A DNA stretch of 64,000 nt from Megaera polyxenophila (GCF_029982035.1 NZ_CP104166.1:1240001-1304000), one strand, 5' to 3'. Counted from the stretch's first letter, positions 35,883 through 44,828 are shown. Numbers and translations: made by a program. The notes: generated by a model from the sequence alone, not told the origin.

Positions 35883-36139
35883 ATGAGTAACTTGCACTCT
35901 GAGCAGCATTTGGTCAATGAATTAGCGGTAAAAACTCTTAAGGCCATTTCTAAAGAGCAAGCAATTCCTTACAGCAGGATCAAAAGAAGATTTTTTCCGA
36001 AGGAGATAAGGAAATAGCCAAGGCTTTCTGGATAATGTTGCGAAAAATATCTCCCAATCATAAGTATAATTCTGTTTACTATTGCCCTGATTGTAAAGAA
36101 TTTGATTTAGAACGCAAAGGAAGAAAGATTCCTTGGTAA
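35883..36139 (+). pseudogene. IS91-associated small ORF, frameshifted (copy D)
   Basis: Corresponds to the 84-residue ORF of the other copies, but a two-base insertion near 35988, before the FSEGDKEIAKAF segment, shifts the frame. The element nonetheless looks otherwise intact. Confidence 0.7.
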
Positions 36140-36212
36140 GAAAACATTAACTATAAGTAATTTATGGAAATAGTCGGTAAAGGAATATCTATAAAACATA
36201 TTTTTCTAGACC

Positions 36213-36953
36213 GTGGTAATTGGTCTCGATTTCGCTAAAAAATACGGCAAGCTAAGATACGGCATTATTTTCAACGTCACTAAAGTTATATCGTGTGGAA
36301 CGAAATATTTAGGATTTAAACGTTATAGCTGCCGTGATTGTAACCGCAATAAATCGGTAGCATTCAGCTGTAAAGGTAGGTTTTGTTCTCGTTGTGGTAA
36401 GAAACAAACGGATCAATGGGTGAGTAAGGCTAGCAATGTTCTACCAAAAACACGATGGCAGCACATTACATTTACAATGCCGGACTCTTTATGGCCGATA
36501 TTTTGGCTCAATCGTGATCTGTTTGGATTGATTTCCGGTATTGCAGCAGGAATTATTAAGGAGATAGCTACAAAGAAAAATCTTGTGGTTGGTATATTTA
36601 CTGCCTTACACACTTTCGGTAGAGATTTAAAACGCAATGTTCATATCCATTTATCGGTTACTTGCGGCGGTATAAATAGCAAAGGCAAGTGGCAAAAATT
36701 ATTTTTTCCTGCCGAACCTATTAAAAAAATGTGGAGACATAGAGTCCTTGAGTTATTTCGCTTTCAATATATCTCAAGTAATTTGAAGTTGCCGTCCGCA
36801 TATCAAAATGCTGAGAATTTTAATAACTGGATGAGTAGTTTATACGAAATCAGTTGGTATGTTTATTTACAAAAACCATCGGATGATCATAAACGCAACA
36901 TAGAATATTTAGGGCGGTATATAAAACGCCCCCTATTTCCGAGACAAGAATAG
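36213..36953 (+). CDS. IS91-like HUH transposase, main frame (copy D)
   Basis: Same 246-residue main frame as the other copies with the HIH and YLGRY motifs; N- and C-terminal parts in other frames. Confidence 0.85.
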   Translation: MVIGLDFAKKYGKLRYGIIFNVTKVISCGTKYLGFKRYSCRDCNRNKSVAFSCKGRFCSRCGKKQTDQWVSKASNVLPKTRWQHITFTMPDSLWPIFWLNRDLFGLISGIAAGIIKEIATKKNLVVGIFTALHTFGRDLKRNVHIHLSVTCGGINSKGKWQKLFFPAEPIKKMWRHRVLELFRFQYISSNLKLPSAYQNAENFNNWMSSLYEISWYVYLQKPSDDHKRNIEYLGRYIKRPLFPRQE

Positions 36954-37024
36954 AAAATTACGACGGAAAGCAGGTAACGTTTAAATTTCTTGATCACTAT
37001 AATAATACAATTGATCGCATAACT

Positions 37025-37342
37025 ATGCCCGTGATGCAGTTCATAGCTAGTCTGATTATGCATATACCAGATCGTTATTTTCGAATGATTAGGTATTACG
37101 GTTTTTTATCTAATAGAACTAGGGGCGTACAATTACCTATCGTATATAAGGCAATTAATCAAATCGTTCATAAGAAAACTAAGCTCATTAGTTGGAGATT
37201 AATGATTTGGTTGAATTTTAAAATAGATCCTCTGTTTTGCTATAATTGCAATAAATGTATGAATCTGCGGCAAGTTTATTACGGTTTATCTCCGCCATTG
37301 TTATTAATAAGAACCAATGAATTATTATCAACGCCTAGATAA
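37025..37342 (+). CDS. IS91-like transposase, C-terminal frame (copy D)
   Basis: The 105-residue subtype II version (RTNELLSTPR). The same -1 frame change is required to join it to the main frame. Confidence 0.8.
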   Translation: MPVMQFIASLIMHIPDRYFRMIRYYGFLSNRTRGVQLPIVYKAINQIVHKKTKLISWRLMIWLNFKIDPLFCYNCNKCMNLRQVYYGLSPPLLLIRTNELLSTPR

Positions 37343-37543
37343 CATCATTATGGCGAACACTTCTTTCACGTCTTGGCCACATAATTTGTAAAACTGAACC
37401 TATTTTTAGATAGATTCTGGCAGAGATTTTTGTAAAAGTGTTGATAATTTCTAATATTGTGGCTGGTAACTACATATTTATTAAACGAATTTTTAAAAAG
37501 CTGATTGATGATTTTTCTGGTTGCAAATTTTGAATTTCCTATA

Positions 37544-37669
37544 CTATAAAATGGAATAAGGGTCTTTAATTCTACAGGAAATGTCTGTTGTTATACCGAG
37601 TGCTTGTAATTGATTGCAAATTAAGTTAATTGCTTGGTTATACGAAAAGTCTTTTGATTTATTCTCCAT
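37544..37669 (-). pseudogene. RelA/SpoT-type ppGpp synthetase, N-terminal stub
   Basis: From the ATG at 37667-37669 the minus strand encodes MENKSKDFSYNQAINLICNQ and continues to ITTDISCRIKDPYSI, where the right end of IS91 copy D begins and gives a stop. The RIKDPYSI segment matches the GR.K.pYSI motif at the start of RelA/SpoT synthetase domains, so about 40 residues of a small synthetase or a SpoT synthetase module remain. The rest is not found beyond the IS, so a deletion accompanied the insertion. Confidence 0.6.
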
Positions 37670-38014
37670 TTTAAGCTTATTCGGCTAGGTTTAACTAGGA
37701 GCCCAAGTCTACCAAAGGTGGTTAAGCCTGTCAACGCCCCTGTAAATGGGATATATGATTAAGTTACATACCGTGAACGCTACGTCTCTGTAGCAAATAA
37801 TATCTTACCTATGTAAAGCCCGTAAACTTATCTTTTATACGATACCCTACTTTACCTATGGAAATCATCGTTGTAAGTATTGTCCTAATTAAAATTATAT
37901 TAATACTTAATTTGTAACATTTAAGGAAATAATTTAATAAATATTCATAATTTGCTTATATTTCAACTAGTAAAGAGTTATTATATAGTTATGTGATTAA
38001 TTAATTCTTAAATT
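37670..38014. other. Divergent intergenic region between two RelA/SpoT pieces
   Basis: 345 bases separate the leftward synthetase stub from the rightward HD hydrolase gene. It contains the start regions of both and should hold divergent promoters; I see no gene, tRNA or strong hairpin. Confidence 0.4.
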
Positions 38015-38692
38015 ATGGATTATTCAACACCCTGTAAGTATTCAATAAGACTGCTAGAGAAACTAAAGTCGTTAGATACTCAAAATGTGCTTGATTTTGA
38101 GTTAATTAATAAAGCTATTTATTGGGCTAAGAAGTATCACGGCAATCAGAAAAGAAAGAGTGGTGAGGCGTATTACACCCATCCCTTAGAAGTTGCTTAT
38201 ATGATTTCTGATTATAAGCTAAAAACTGATGTAATAGTTGCTAGCATATTACACGACACTGTTGAAGATACCGAAGTTACTGTAGAGATGATACAGGGCA
38301 CTTTTGGACAGAGAATAGCTCAGATGGTTGATAGGCTTACCCGTGATAGACCAGATGGTAGCAAGTTAAGTGTAGAACATATAATAAACAATGCCTACCA
38401 CCTAAAAGATAAGGAAGTATTAATAATAAAGCTATTTGATAGGTTTCATAATATACAAACCTTAAATAACATGAGCTTAGAAAAAATAGAGAAGAAGATA
38501 AAAGAAAGCTTGAAATATTTTTTAATTGCAGCCATGGATATTGAGTTATCTTCAAAGTATATCAAAGAACTAGTGGATTTATGTGCACAAAACTTACCAA
38601 CTCAAAAGAATGTAATACCTGTTACTGACTCAGACTCATCGATTCTCTATCCAGTTTTTCAAAAGTACATACATACTCAGGTACCTGCATGA
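38015..38692 (+). CDS. SpoT-like (p)ppGpp hydrolase, HD domain only
   Basis: 225 residues forming only the HD hydrolase domain of RelA/SpoT: NQKRKSGEAYYTHPLEVAYM (His56), SILHDTVEDTEVT (HD at 80-81 and the ED pair), VDRLTRD and KLFDRFHNIQTL. It lacks synthetase, TGS and ACT parts. Rickettsia genomes carry several split spoT genes of this kind. The last residues (about from VFQKYIHTQ) run into a Tn3 transposase remnant, so the C-terminus may be changed. A hydrolase alone would remove alarmone made elsewhere. Confidence 0.85.
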   Translation: MDYSTPCKYSIRLLEKLKSLDTQNVLDFELINKAIYWAKKYHGNQKRKSGEAYYTHPLEVAYMISDYKLKTDVIVASILHDTVEDTEVTVEMIQGTFGQRIAQMVDRLTRDRPDGSKLSVEHIINNAYHLKDKEVLIIKLFDRFHNIQTLNNMSLEKIEKKIKESLKYFLIAAMDIELSSKYIKELVDLCAQNLPTQKNVIPVTDSDSSILYPVFQKYIHTQVPA

Positions 38693-38995
38693 TGAAAAAT
38701 TACGCTATGCGGTAAGACAACAATTAAATCGTGGGGAATCCAGGCATGCACTCGCAAGGTATGTATTTTTTGCGGATCAGGGATCATTTAAGACAAATGA
38801 TTACGAAGAAATGATGAACAAAGCCAGTTGTCTTAGTTTTGTGTCAAATGCAATGGTACTATGGAATACGGAGCAAATGCAAAAGGTATATGAAATGTTA
38901 AATCAGAAAGGTTTTAAAGTAGATGAAGAAGATATGGCAAGGGTTTTACCCCTATCAACAAAAAATACATTGGTGCATGGCCAATATTCTTTTTA
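38677..38995 (+). pseudogene. Tn3-family transposase, C-terminal fragment
   Basis: In the frame running from about 38677 through YLHDEKLRYAVRQQLNRGE to the stop at 38995 (LSTKNTLVHGQYSF), about 105 residues match the Tn3 transposase C-terminus: LNxGEsRHALARxVFFadQG, NKASCLSFVSNAMVLWNTEQ and LSPL-like PLSTKN. The rest of the ~980-residue protein is absent. It overlaps the end of the SpoT-like gene in another frame. Confidence 0.75.
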
Positions 38996-39024
38996 GGAAA
39001 GTAGAAGTTTTTAATCTCTTTTGG

Positions 39025-39545
39025 GTATATTCCCCGCCGCTTGCGGCGTAAGATGTGGGGATGAGCAAATATATACACAAGAGTCACAATGTTACTGTTT
39101 TACTGTATCACCTGGTATTTCCAGCAAAATATCGCCGAGCGGTGTTTGATGTATCGGTTGATCAAGTGCTAAGGGAAGTATGTTTAGGGATAGAAAAGAG
39201 ATATCAAATAAAATTTTTAGAAATAGGAACTGATGAAGACCATGTACATTTTTTAGTACAATCTGTACCGACTTATAGCGTAACAAAAATAGTAACGATA
39301 ATTAAAAGTGTTACGGCTCGTCAAATATTCAGATTATGTCCACAGGTTAAGAAACAATTATGGGGCGGAGAATTTTGGACTGATGGATATTTCACAAGTA
39401 CGGTAGGTAAGCATGGAAATGAGAATATGATAGGAAAATACGTAAAAAATCAAGGCAAGGAATATAAGAAACTGCATGACGACCATCAGTTAGCTTTTTT
39501 CTAAAATTCTAAAATACCCCGCTGCTTGCGGCGGGGATTTCTTTT
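39025..39545 (+). mobile_element. IS200/IS605-family element, apparently complete
   Basis: A hairpin CGCCGC-TT-GCGGCG (39035-39048) precedes tnpA and a longer hairpin CCCCGC..TT..GCGGGG (39517-39536) follows it. Subterminal hairpins without inverted terminal repeats are typical of this Y1 family, which moves as single-stranded DNA. Exact ends cannot be set from the sequence. Confidence 0.75.
39055..39504 (+). CDS. tnpA: IS200/IS605-family transposase TnpA (Y1 HUH)
   Basis: 149 residues with the YHLVFPAKYRRAVF start, the HUH motif in DEDHVHFLVQS (His-Val-His), and the C-terminal helix with the nucleophile tyrosine (FTSTVGKHGNENMIGKYVKN). It cuts and joins single-stranded ends during transposition. 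Length equals typical TnpA. No tnpB is next to it. Confidence 0.92.
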   Translation: MGMSKYIHKSHNVTVLLYHLVFPAKYRRAVFDVSVDQVLREVCLGIEKRYQIKFLEIGTDEDHVHFLVQSVPTYSVTKIVTIIKSVTARQIFRLCPQVKKQLWGGEFWTDGYFTSTVGKHGNENMIGKYVKNQGKEYKKLHDDHQLAFF

Positions 39546-39561
39546 ATTGAACTCCAACAGA

Positions 39562-39580
39562 TAACCTGCTTTGCAGGTTA
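39562..39580 (+). terminator. Hairpin with short loop downstream of IS200
   Basis: TAACCTGC-TTT-GCAGGTTA is a perfect 8-bp stem followed by CTTTAGAAAA; it may end transcription leaving the IS200 element. Confidence 0.45.
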
Positions 39581-39673
39581 CTTTAGAAAAAAGTAACTGT
39601 CAAGATAATATTAATGGGCTATTGTTCGTATAATACGCTATAGGTCTTTTTAGCAGCTATGTTGCCGATAGCC

Positions 39674-39979
39674 CTATAATTGCAATAAATGTATGAATCT
39701 GCGGCAAGTTTATTACGGTTTATCTCCGCCATTGTTATTAATAAGAATCAATGAATTATTATCAACGCCTAGATAACATCATTATGGCGAACACTTCTTT
39801 CACGTCTTAGCCACATAATTTGTAAAACTGAACCTATTTTTAGATAGATTCTGGCAGAGATTTTTATAAAAGTGTTGATAATTTCTAATATTGTGGCTTG
39901 TAACTACATTTTATTAAACGAATTTTCAAAGTTTTGATTAACAATTTTTCTGGTTACAAATTTTGAAATTCCTATACTA
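39674..39979 (+). mobile_element. IS91-like right-end fragment (subtype I)
   Basis: The last ~306 bases of the IS91 unit, starting inside the C-terminal transposase frame (CTATAATTGC...) and ending with the intact right end CCTATACTATAAAAT. The left 1.5 kb are absent. Its one-base tail deletion groups it with copies C and E. Confidence 0.9.
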
Positions 39980-40002
39980 TAAAATATTTAAAGGTAACAT
40001 AT

Positions 40003-40479
40003 ATGAAATGCAGATACACCAAATATTTATTGTGGTTCATGCTCGGTGCACTAATAAGTTTAGTTGAATATACAAGATTCTTTTCAGAAAATATCGCCGA
40101 TAACTGTCAGCACTTACATCATCAAGCCCATATAGCTTTACATAATGAAAAATACGAACACGTTATAGAAATATGCGATCAAGCAATAAAGGCTGATACC
40201 TCCCCTGATAATAGATACCTAATATACGTTAAGAAAGCAAAAGCATTAAATAAATTGCATCGTTATGAAGAAGCACTTAAAAGTGCAGACTTAGCAGTTA
40301 CCATTTATCCTAAAAAGGAAGAGGCATATTTAGTTAAGGTAGATGCTTTATTTACTTTAGGAGCAGAAGAAGAACTTACCACTATTCTAGAAGAAATTGA
40401 ATCAATAAACTCACATACACCTCTTAAGCCCTTATTAAATTCTTTAAGACTAGAGCGCGGTAAAGTACAATACCCATAA
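40003..40479 (+). CDS. Membrane-anchored TPR protein
   Basis: 158 residues: a hydrophobic N-terminal anchor (YTKYLLWFMLGALISLVEYT) and two to three TPR-like helical repeats (HQAHIALHNEKYEHVIEICD, KKAKALNKLHRYEEALKSAD, LVKVDALFTLGAEEELTTIL). TPRs mediate protein contacts; no catalytic domain is seen. It begins 18 bases after the IS91 fragment's TAAAAT end, so an IS-borne promoter may drive it. Confidence 0.7.
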   Translation: MKCRYTKYLLWFMLGALISLVEYTRFFSENIADNCQHLHHQAHIALHNEKYEHVIEICDQAIKADTSPDNRYLIYVKKAKALNKLHRYEEALKSADLAVTIYPKKEEAYLVKVDALFTLGAEEELTTILEEIESINSHTPLKPLLNSLRLERGKVQYP

Positions 40480-40510
40480 TGGGTTTCAGCATATTATATT
40501 AAGGAGTATA

Positions 40511-40615
40511 ATGTTGTATAGACCTTACTTTTTTTATCAAATATCGTTCTATTTTGAGTATATTCTTAAAAAAACCATTCCAAAACTGGTATCAATTGAA
40601 AAAGCAAAAGAATAG
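40511..40615 (+). CDS. Possible 34-residue small ORF
   Basis: AAGGAG lies four bases before an ATG that opens a 34-residue frame (MLYRPYFFYQISFYFEYILK...). No family is recognised. The ribosome site is its only support; it could be the remnant of a longer gene. Confidence 0.25.
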   Translation: MLYRPYFFYQISFYFEYILKKTIPKLVSIEKAKE

Positions 40616-40658
40616 GTTTGGATTTTGGTTTTTGGAATAAGAAAATCTTTCATAATCA

Positions 40659-41538
40659 TTAAGCTTTAATTTTAGATTCTAAGTTTTTAATTTCTTTTCT
40701 AGATAGACCCGTAAAATCCATGATTTCTTCAATATCCTTACCTTTACTTAGCATTTTAGCGGCCATTGCAATTTTTTCTTCAGCTTTACCTTCAGCTTTA
40801 CCGATTTCTATACCTTTTTCTTCAGCTGAAACTATATAATCTCTTTCTTTTAGTGATTCATTACGGTAAGCGGTGTATTCTTTTCTTTCGGAAGGAGTCA
40901 TTTTAAAGATGTTCAATCTATCTGCTACCTTTTTCATATAAGGAGATTTAAAATCTTCTTTTACTTCAGAATGTTTCATCATGTAGAGCTATTCGTCTAA
41001 TTCATTTTTAATGACATCATTAAATAGCGGAACCAATATTACAAAATATTCGGGCAAGATATTATGAGCATCAAAAAACCTCATGCCAAGATCCGCAATA
41101 TGTAGGTTTTGGGGATGAGATTTATCTATTTCATGGAAAACGGTTTTACCGTAATGTAGAGGAGCTTTTATATTACCGAACGGAAAATACAGTAGGTTAA
41201 TATGTATTATCTTTTTAATTGTAGAATAATCATCGTTACTGGAGATATAGTCTACTATTAATCTAGAACTGTTAAAACAAGCCTTATGTAGAAACAGGCT
41301 CGTGTAAGAACGATCTATTTCTACGATATATTTATTACCCGTATCGTCTTCTACTACAAGATCGGCTATACTTGACTTTAACTCTTTAAGATTCTTTGTT
41401 ACTGGCAGATTCAAGTAATGCTTTAATCTTTATAGGCTTATAACCGCATGAACTTATTAATGCAGAGATAAAGGCCTCTACGATATCGTAATCTCCTTTG
41501 TCTTTGATGGCATAATCAAAGGAAACTAAATCGCTCAT
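40659..41538 (-). pseudogene. Rpn-family PD-(D/E)XK nuclease, frameshifted and with in-frame stop
   Basis: The gene starts at the ATG at 41538 (MSDLVSFDYAIKDKGDYDIV) and continues KALLESASNKES, then stops; a one-base shift restores KELKSSIADLVVEDDTGNKYIVEIDRS, carrying the PD-(D/E)XK core (D...VEID). The second piece ends in an amber codon at about 40989 and the same frame resumes at MMKHSEVKEDF..., ending GLSRKEIKNLESK. Rpn (recombination-promoting nuclease, PDDEXK_2) proteins are abundant in Rickettsia. Two lesions make this copy very probably dead. Confidence 0.8.
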
Positions 41539-41712
41539 GGGTTTTAATTCGGTATATTGTTAATTATGAATTACTGAAGTCTATTATAGCATAAAATCTC
41601 TACAGCTACAAATCATAAGCAATATTTTAGTGTCTTAATAAACGTTGGTTTATTATAATAGCTTTCAATTATATTCATCGAAAATACACCGGCACCAATC
41701 CAAGTAGCTAGA

Positions 41713-41982
41713 AATGGCAAGTATAGCTAAAACATTTTTTATTACCGCCTCTACTTTTGGCACAATGAGCGCATATACGGTCATACTACCAGAAAGGATT
41801 TAAGCAGTTTGGCCTCATTTGCTTATATGGGATTGATAGGTCTGGTTATTGCTAGTCTGATTAATTTCTTTCTTCGCTCTGCTGCACTGGATTTTGCTAT
41901 CTCTTTATTATACTGCTTCATTTCTTTGGGATCAGAAGAAGTAATGATTAAATCTGATTATGGCAACAGATTACATGATTGA
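41713..41982 (+). pseudogene. Bax inhibitor-1 (YccA/YbhL) family, degraded fragment
   Basis: MASIAKTFFITASTFGTMSAY is followed after a frameshift by GHTTRKDLSSLASFAYMGLI, then GLVIASLINFFLRSAALDFA, before divergence. These are the helices and RKDL loop of BI-1/TMBIM proteins of Rickettsia. Neither a full N-terminus nor the C-terminal D-containing helices survive. It lies between the broken Rpn gene and the SemiSWEET gene. Confidence 0.7.
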
Positions 41983-42236
41983 TGATTTTACTTAAATTTA
42001 AAGAGCTGAAACGATACTATCATCTTTACCAACAAAATAACATATTTGGTGTTATTACTCTTATCTGCGTGTGTGGTGCTTTTGATAGTAAAAGAGGAGG
42101 ATACAAATTTATTGCTTGTAAAAATCAGTTAAAACTATACTATATTGACTCGGCAAAATAACAAAAATCAGACTAAGCAGAAAATATTGTCTGTATTAAC
42201 TGTCAAAATATTTGTGAACATTCCAATAAATTAAAT

Positions 42237-42542
42237 ATGGAGAAAAAATTGTATAACCCAATAATGGAGTGGGCTTGGACAAATGAACTATGCGTTGCCG
42301 AATTAATAGGCTATGCTGCTGCATTTTGCGGCACTGTATCGCTTATTCCTCAAATAGTAAAATTATGGAAAGAACGCTCAGCAAAGGCTATATCTGCTAC
42401 TATGTATTTAATTTATACCCTTGGAGTGGTGCTATGGTTAATTTACGGCATCATGATTAATTCAATTCCATTAATCATTGCAGAAATAATCACTCTTGTT
42501 TTATCTATTGCTATTCTGATAATGAAATATTTATGGAAATGA
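42237..42542 (+). CDS. SemiSWEET-type sugar transporter (PQ-loop)
   Basis: 101 residues, three helices, with the PQ-loop motif (FCGTVSLIPQIVKLWKERSA, IPQ after helix 1) and TMYLIYTLGVVLWLIYGIMI. Two such triple-helix units assemble to form a bidirectional sugar facilitator in the inner membrane. Length fits bacterial SemiSWEETs; the N-terminus is about 15 residues longer than usual, so the start may be further downstream. The RBS is weak. Confidence 0.85.
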   Translation: MEKKLYNPIMEWAWTNELCVAELIGYAAAFCGTVSLIPQIVKLWKERSAKAISATMYLIYTLGVVLWLIYGIMINSIPLIIAEIITLVLSIAILIMKYLWK

Positions 42543-42638
42543 TAATAAAAAATCTTTATTAATAACAAGACTTACTATCTAATCTTAAAGATTAGATTTA
42601 ATAATAAATCTACCGTAAAATAATTAAAATCTATAAGT

Positions 42639-42761
42639 ATGAACAAGGAAAGTTCGACATTACCTAAAAACATTATTTTAAACTGGTTGTATTCTACCGA
42701 TATGCACGTATCATTGGATAAATTAGGAAAATGGCTTGAGCAGAATACAAACGGCAAATAA
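42639..42761 (+). CDS. Possible 40-residue ORF in a non-coding stretch
   Basis: A short frame MNKESSTLPKNIILNWLYST, ending WLEQNTNGK, between the SemiSWEET and WrbA-like genes. No recognised family and no strong ribosome site; it may be a gene remnant. The rest of the gap contains no other frame I can support. Confidence 0.25.
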   Translation: MNKESSTLPKNIILNWLYSTDMHVSLDKLGKWLEQNTNGK

Positions 42762-42916
42762 AGCTAGTTGATACAGATGCTCAGGATAAGGTAGTGCAAA
42801 ACAGTAATAATCCACTCTATAAGGAGTGTACATAAGTGAAAGTAATGAAAGATACTGATTAAAATTCTAACTATTATAATTTTAACAAATAAAAACAATA
42901 ACTTGGGGCTACTCTT

Positions 42917-43534
42917 ATGAAAACGTTTATATTTATTTTATTTTGTACAATCTCTTCATCAGCTTTGGCTGCTAGGATTGCGGTTGTATATCATAGCGGT
43001 TATGGTCATACCGAAGTAATTGCTAAAGCTGTTTACAAAGGTACGCTTGAGATAAAAGGAACTGAATCAAAGTTAATTAAAGTTAACCCTGAGGGTAAGA
43101 TACCAGAAGAAGCTTGGCATATTCTTGAAAAATCTGATGCTATTATTTTTGGGGCTCCAACTTATATGGGTTCTCTATCAGGACCATTTAAAATGTTTAT
43201 TGATACAACTTCAAAAATATTTTTTGAACAAAAATGGAAAAATAAGGTTGCTGGAGGTTTTACTAATAGTGGAGGCTTAAGCGGTGACAAACTATCATCA
43301 ATACTGGAATTGGTAGTTTTAGCTGGTCAACATGGAATGATTTGGGTTAGTCCAGGTATATTACCGGAATCACCATATGCTCCTGAAAATATTAATCGTT
43401 TAGGTAGCTATCTTGGTGTTATGGCACAATCAAATCAAGGAGCCCCAGAAACAACAACAGCTTCGGGAGATATTAAAACCGCAGAGCTTTATGGGAGACA
43501 TATTGCAGAAATCACAGAAAAATTGGTTAAGTGA
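42917..43534 (+). CDS. WrbA-like flavodoxin-fold protein with signal peptide
   Basis: 205 residues. After a signal peptide (MKTFIFILFCTISSSALAA) comes the flavodoxin fold: RIAVVYHSGYGHTEVIAKAV binds FMN phosphate, FGAPTYMGSLSGPFKMFID and GGLSGDKLSSILELVVLAGQ follow as in the WrbA/NAD(P)H:quinone oxidoreductase family. An exported flavodoxin-like enzyme is unusual, since FMN enzymes of this group are cytoplasmic. The downstream DUF924 gene begins 39 bases later on the same strand. Confidence 0.85.
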   Translation: MKTFIFILFCTISSSALAARIAVVYHSGYGHTEVIAKAVYKGTLEIKGTESKLIKVNPEGKIPEEAWHILEKSDAIIFGAPTYMGSLSGPFKMFIDTTSKIFFEQKWKNKVAGGFTNSGGLSGDKLSSILELVVLAGQHGMIWVSPGILPESPYAPENINRLGSYLGVMAQSNQGAPETTTASGDIKTAELYGRHIAEITEKLVK

Positions 43535-43572
43535 TTTAATGAATTTAATAATTAAAAAGATAAAAGTTAAAA

Positions 43573-44100
43573 TTGTACAATGAAGTTATACATTTTTGGT
43601 TTAATGAATTAACGCCAAGCGATTGGTTTATTGATAGTATTCATATTGATCAAATTATTATTGAGCGTTTTGGTAGCTTACATAAGCAAGCTGTACAAGG
43701 AGAATTATATGACTGGAGATTTTCTCCCCAAGGGGGTTTAGCAGAAATTATAATTTTAGATCAATTTTCCAGAAACATACATAGAGGTCACGCAAAATCA
43801 TTTGATAATGATGGTATGGCTTTGGTATTAGCCCAAAATATGATAGAAAAACAACAAGACAAACAATTAATTCCAAATATGAAAGCTTTTTGTTATTTAC
43901 CGTTTATGCATAGTGAATCACAAATAATTCATAAAAATGCCTTAGAGTTATACAATCAAGTTGGTTTAGAGCAACACCTTAAATATGAATTAAAGCATAA
44001 AGTAATCATTGATAAATTTGGAAGATATCCACATCGTAATCCTATTTTAGGTCGTTTTTCCACACAAGAAGAATTAGATTTTTTAAAAACATCTTTTTAA
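43573..44100 (+). CDS. DUF924 family protein
   Basis: 175 residues with the DUF924 signatures: IHFWFNELTPSDWF at the start, GGLAEIIILDQFSRNIHRG, FCYLPFMHSESQIIH and KFGRYPHRNPILGR. Biochemical role unknown; the family is often linked to sugar or lipid metabolism only by neighbourhood. The start is TTG at 43573 and there is no ATG alternative that keeps the conserved YNEVIHFWF. Confidence 0.88.
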   Translation: MYNEVIHFWFNELTPSDWFIDSIHIDQIIIERFGSLHKQAVQGELYDWRFSPQGGLAEIIILDQFSRNIHRGHAKSFDNDGMALVLAQNMIEKQQDKQLIPNMKAFCYLPFMHSESQIIHKNALELYNQVGLEQHLKYELKHKVIIDKFGRYPHRNPILGRFSTQEELDFLKTSF

Positions 44101-44151
44101 AAATTTTATAGATAAACTTAAAAATTTAAATTAATTAATTAAAGACTTATT

Positions 44152-44244
44152 ATGAACAAAGCAGAATTTATAGACCATATCGCAAATCAACAGGGATGCA
44201 CAAAAAGAGAAGCTGAAAAGGATATTGATATAAGTAAGATTTAA
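44152..44244 (+). pseudogene. HU-family DNA-binding protein, N-terminal fragment
   Basis: MNKAEFIDHIANQQGCTKRE is typical of HU/IHF N-termini, but the frame stops after 30 residues, before the DNA-binding beta arms. Probably a truncated hupB-like gene, displaced by recombination. Confidence 0.6.
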
Positions 44245-44258
44245 TAAGTTATACTATT

Positions 44259-44462
44259 ATGCAAATCGGTACTCTCAAATGGTTCAATTTTACTAAAGGG
44301 TATGGTTTTATAGAACCTAGCGACAGATCAAGAGGCATATTCCTCCATATCTCAGCTTTAGAACAAGCTGGTATCAAGAATATTGACTCAGGACAGAAAC
44401 TCAGTTTTGAGACTGTAACACAAAAAGGCAAGTTATCGGCTACTAATATTAAGTTACTATAG
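44259..44462 (+). CDS. Cold-shock-domain protein
   Basis: 67 residues: IGTLKWFNFTKGYGFIEPSD (RNP1-like KGYGFI) and IFLHISALEQAGI (RNP2-like LHIS) define the CspA fold; the end is SATNIKLL. Nucleic-acid chaperone of RNA. Sequence is divergent from canonical CspA at several loops but all core motifs are seen. It lies 15 bases after the HU fragment. Confidence 0.9.
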   Translation: MQIGTLKWFNFTKGYGFIEPSDRSRGIFLHISALEQAGIKNIDSGQKLSFETVTQKGKLSATNIKLL

Positions 44463-44472
44463 TAGTGGAAGA

Positions 44473-44828
44473 TTAAGTATTTAAGCTCTTATGGATAACA
44501 TTAACTAAACAAGAATTGATGATTTTAAATAAAGCTGTAGTTTCCTTGATCAAAAGTCATCAAAATGTGGATTTTAAAAAAGCAGCTACTGGAACAGCTG
44601 ATTATAGATAATTTACCAAAGGAAGAGGCAAGTAATATCATGAGAACCATTGCAGATTCATATATCGAAGAAGGGTTTAACAAGGGTATCTTACAGGGTA
44701 TTGAGAAAGAAGAAAACAAAAAAGCCATAGAAATCGCCAAAGCTATGCTACTAGACGGATATGCCATTGAAAAAATATCTAAAATTACAACAGGTTTAAC
44801 TGTTGAAGGAATAGAAAAGTTAAAATGA
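44473..44828 (+). pseudogene. Rpn-family nuclease, C-terminal remnant
   Basis: From 44565 on the frame reads an 87-residue C-terminal Rpn tail (MRTIADSYIEEGFNKGILQG, KISKITTGLTVEGIEKLK). A second frame upstream (LTKQELMILNKAVVSLIKSH...) is probably the preceding part, shifted. The nuclease core with the acidic residues is missing. Confidence 0.65.

Larger units (their letters stand above)
35731..37546 (+). mobile_element. IS91-like element, copy D (subtype II)
   Basis: 1,816 bases, from CAAGATAAG at 35731 to CCTATACTA at 37546, followed by TAAAAT. A two-base insertion near 35988 (AAAAGAAG instead of AAAAAG) breaks the small 84-residue ORF. Its right end truncates a RelA/SpoT synthetase gene on the opposite strand. 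Confidence 0.92.

Noticed and set aside
41979..42161. 60-codon plus-strand ORF downstream of the BI-1 remnant
   Set aside because: No family, no ribosome site, and it overlaps the decayed fragment; probably chance.
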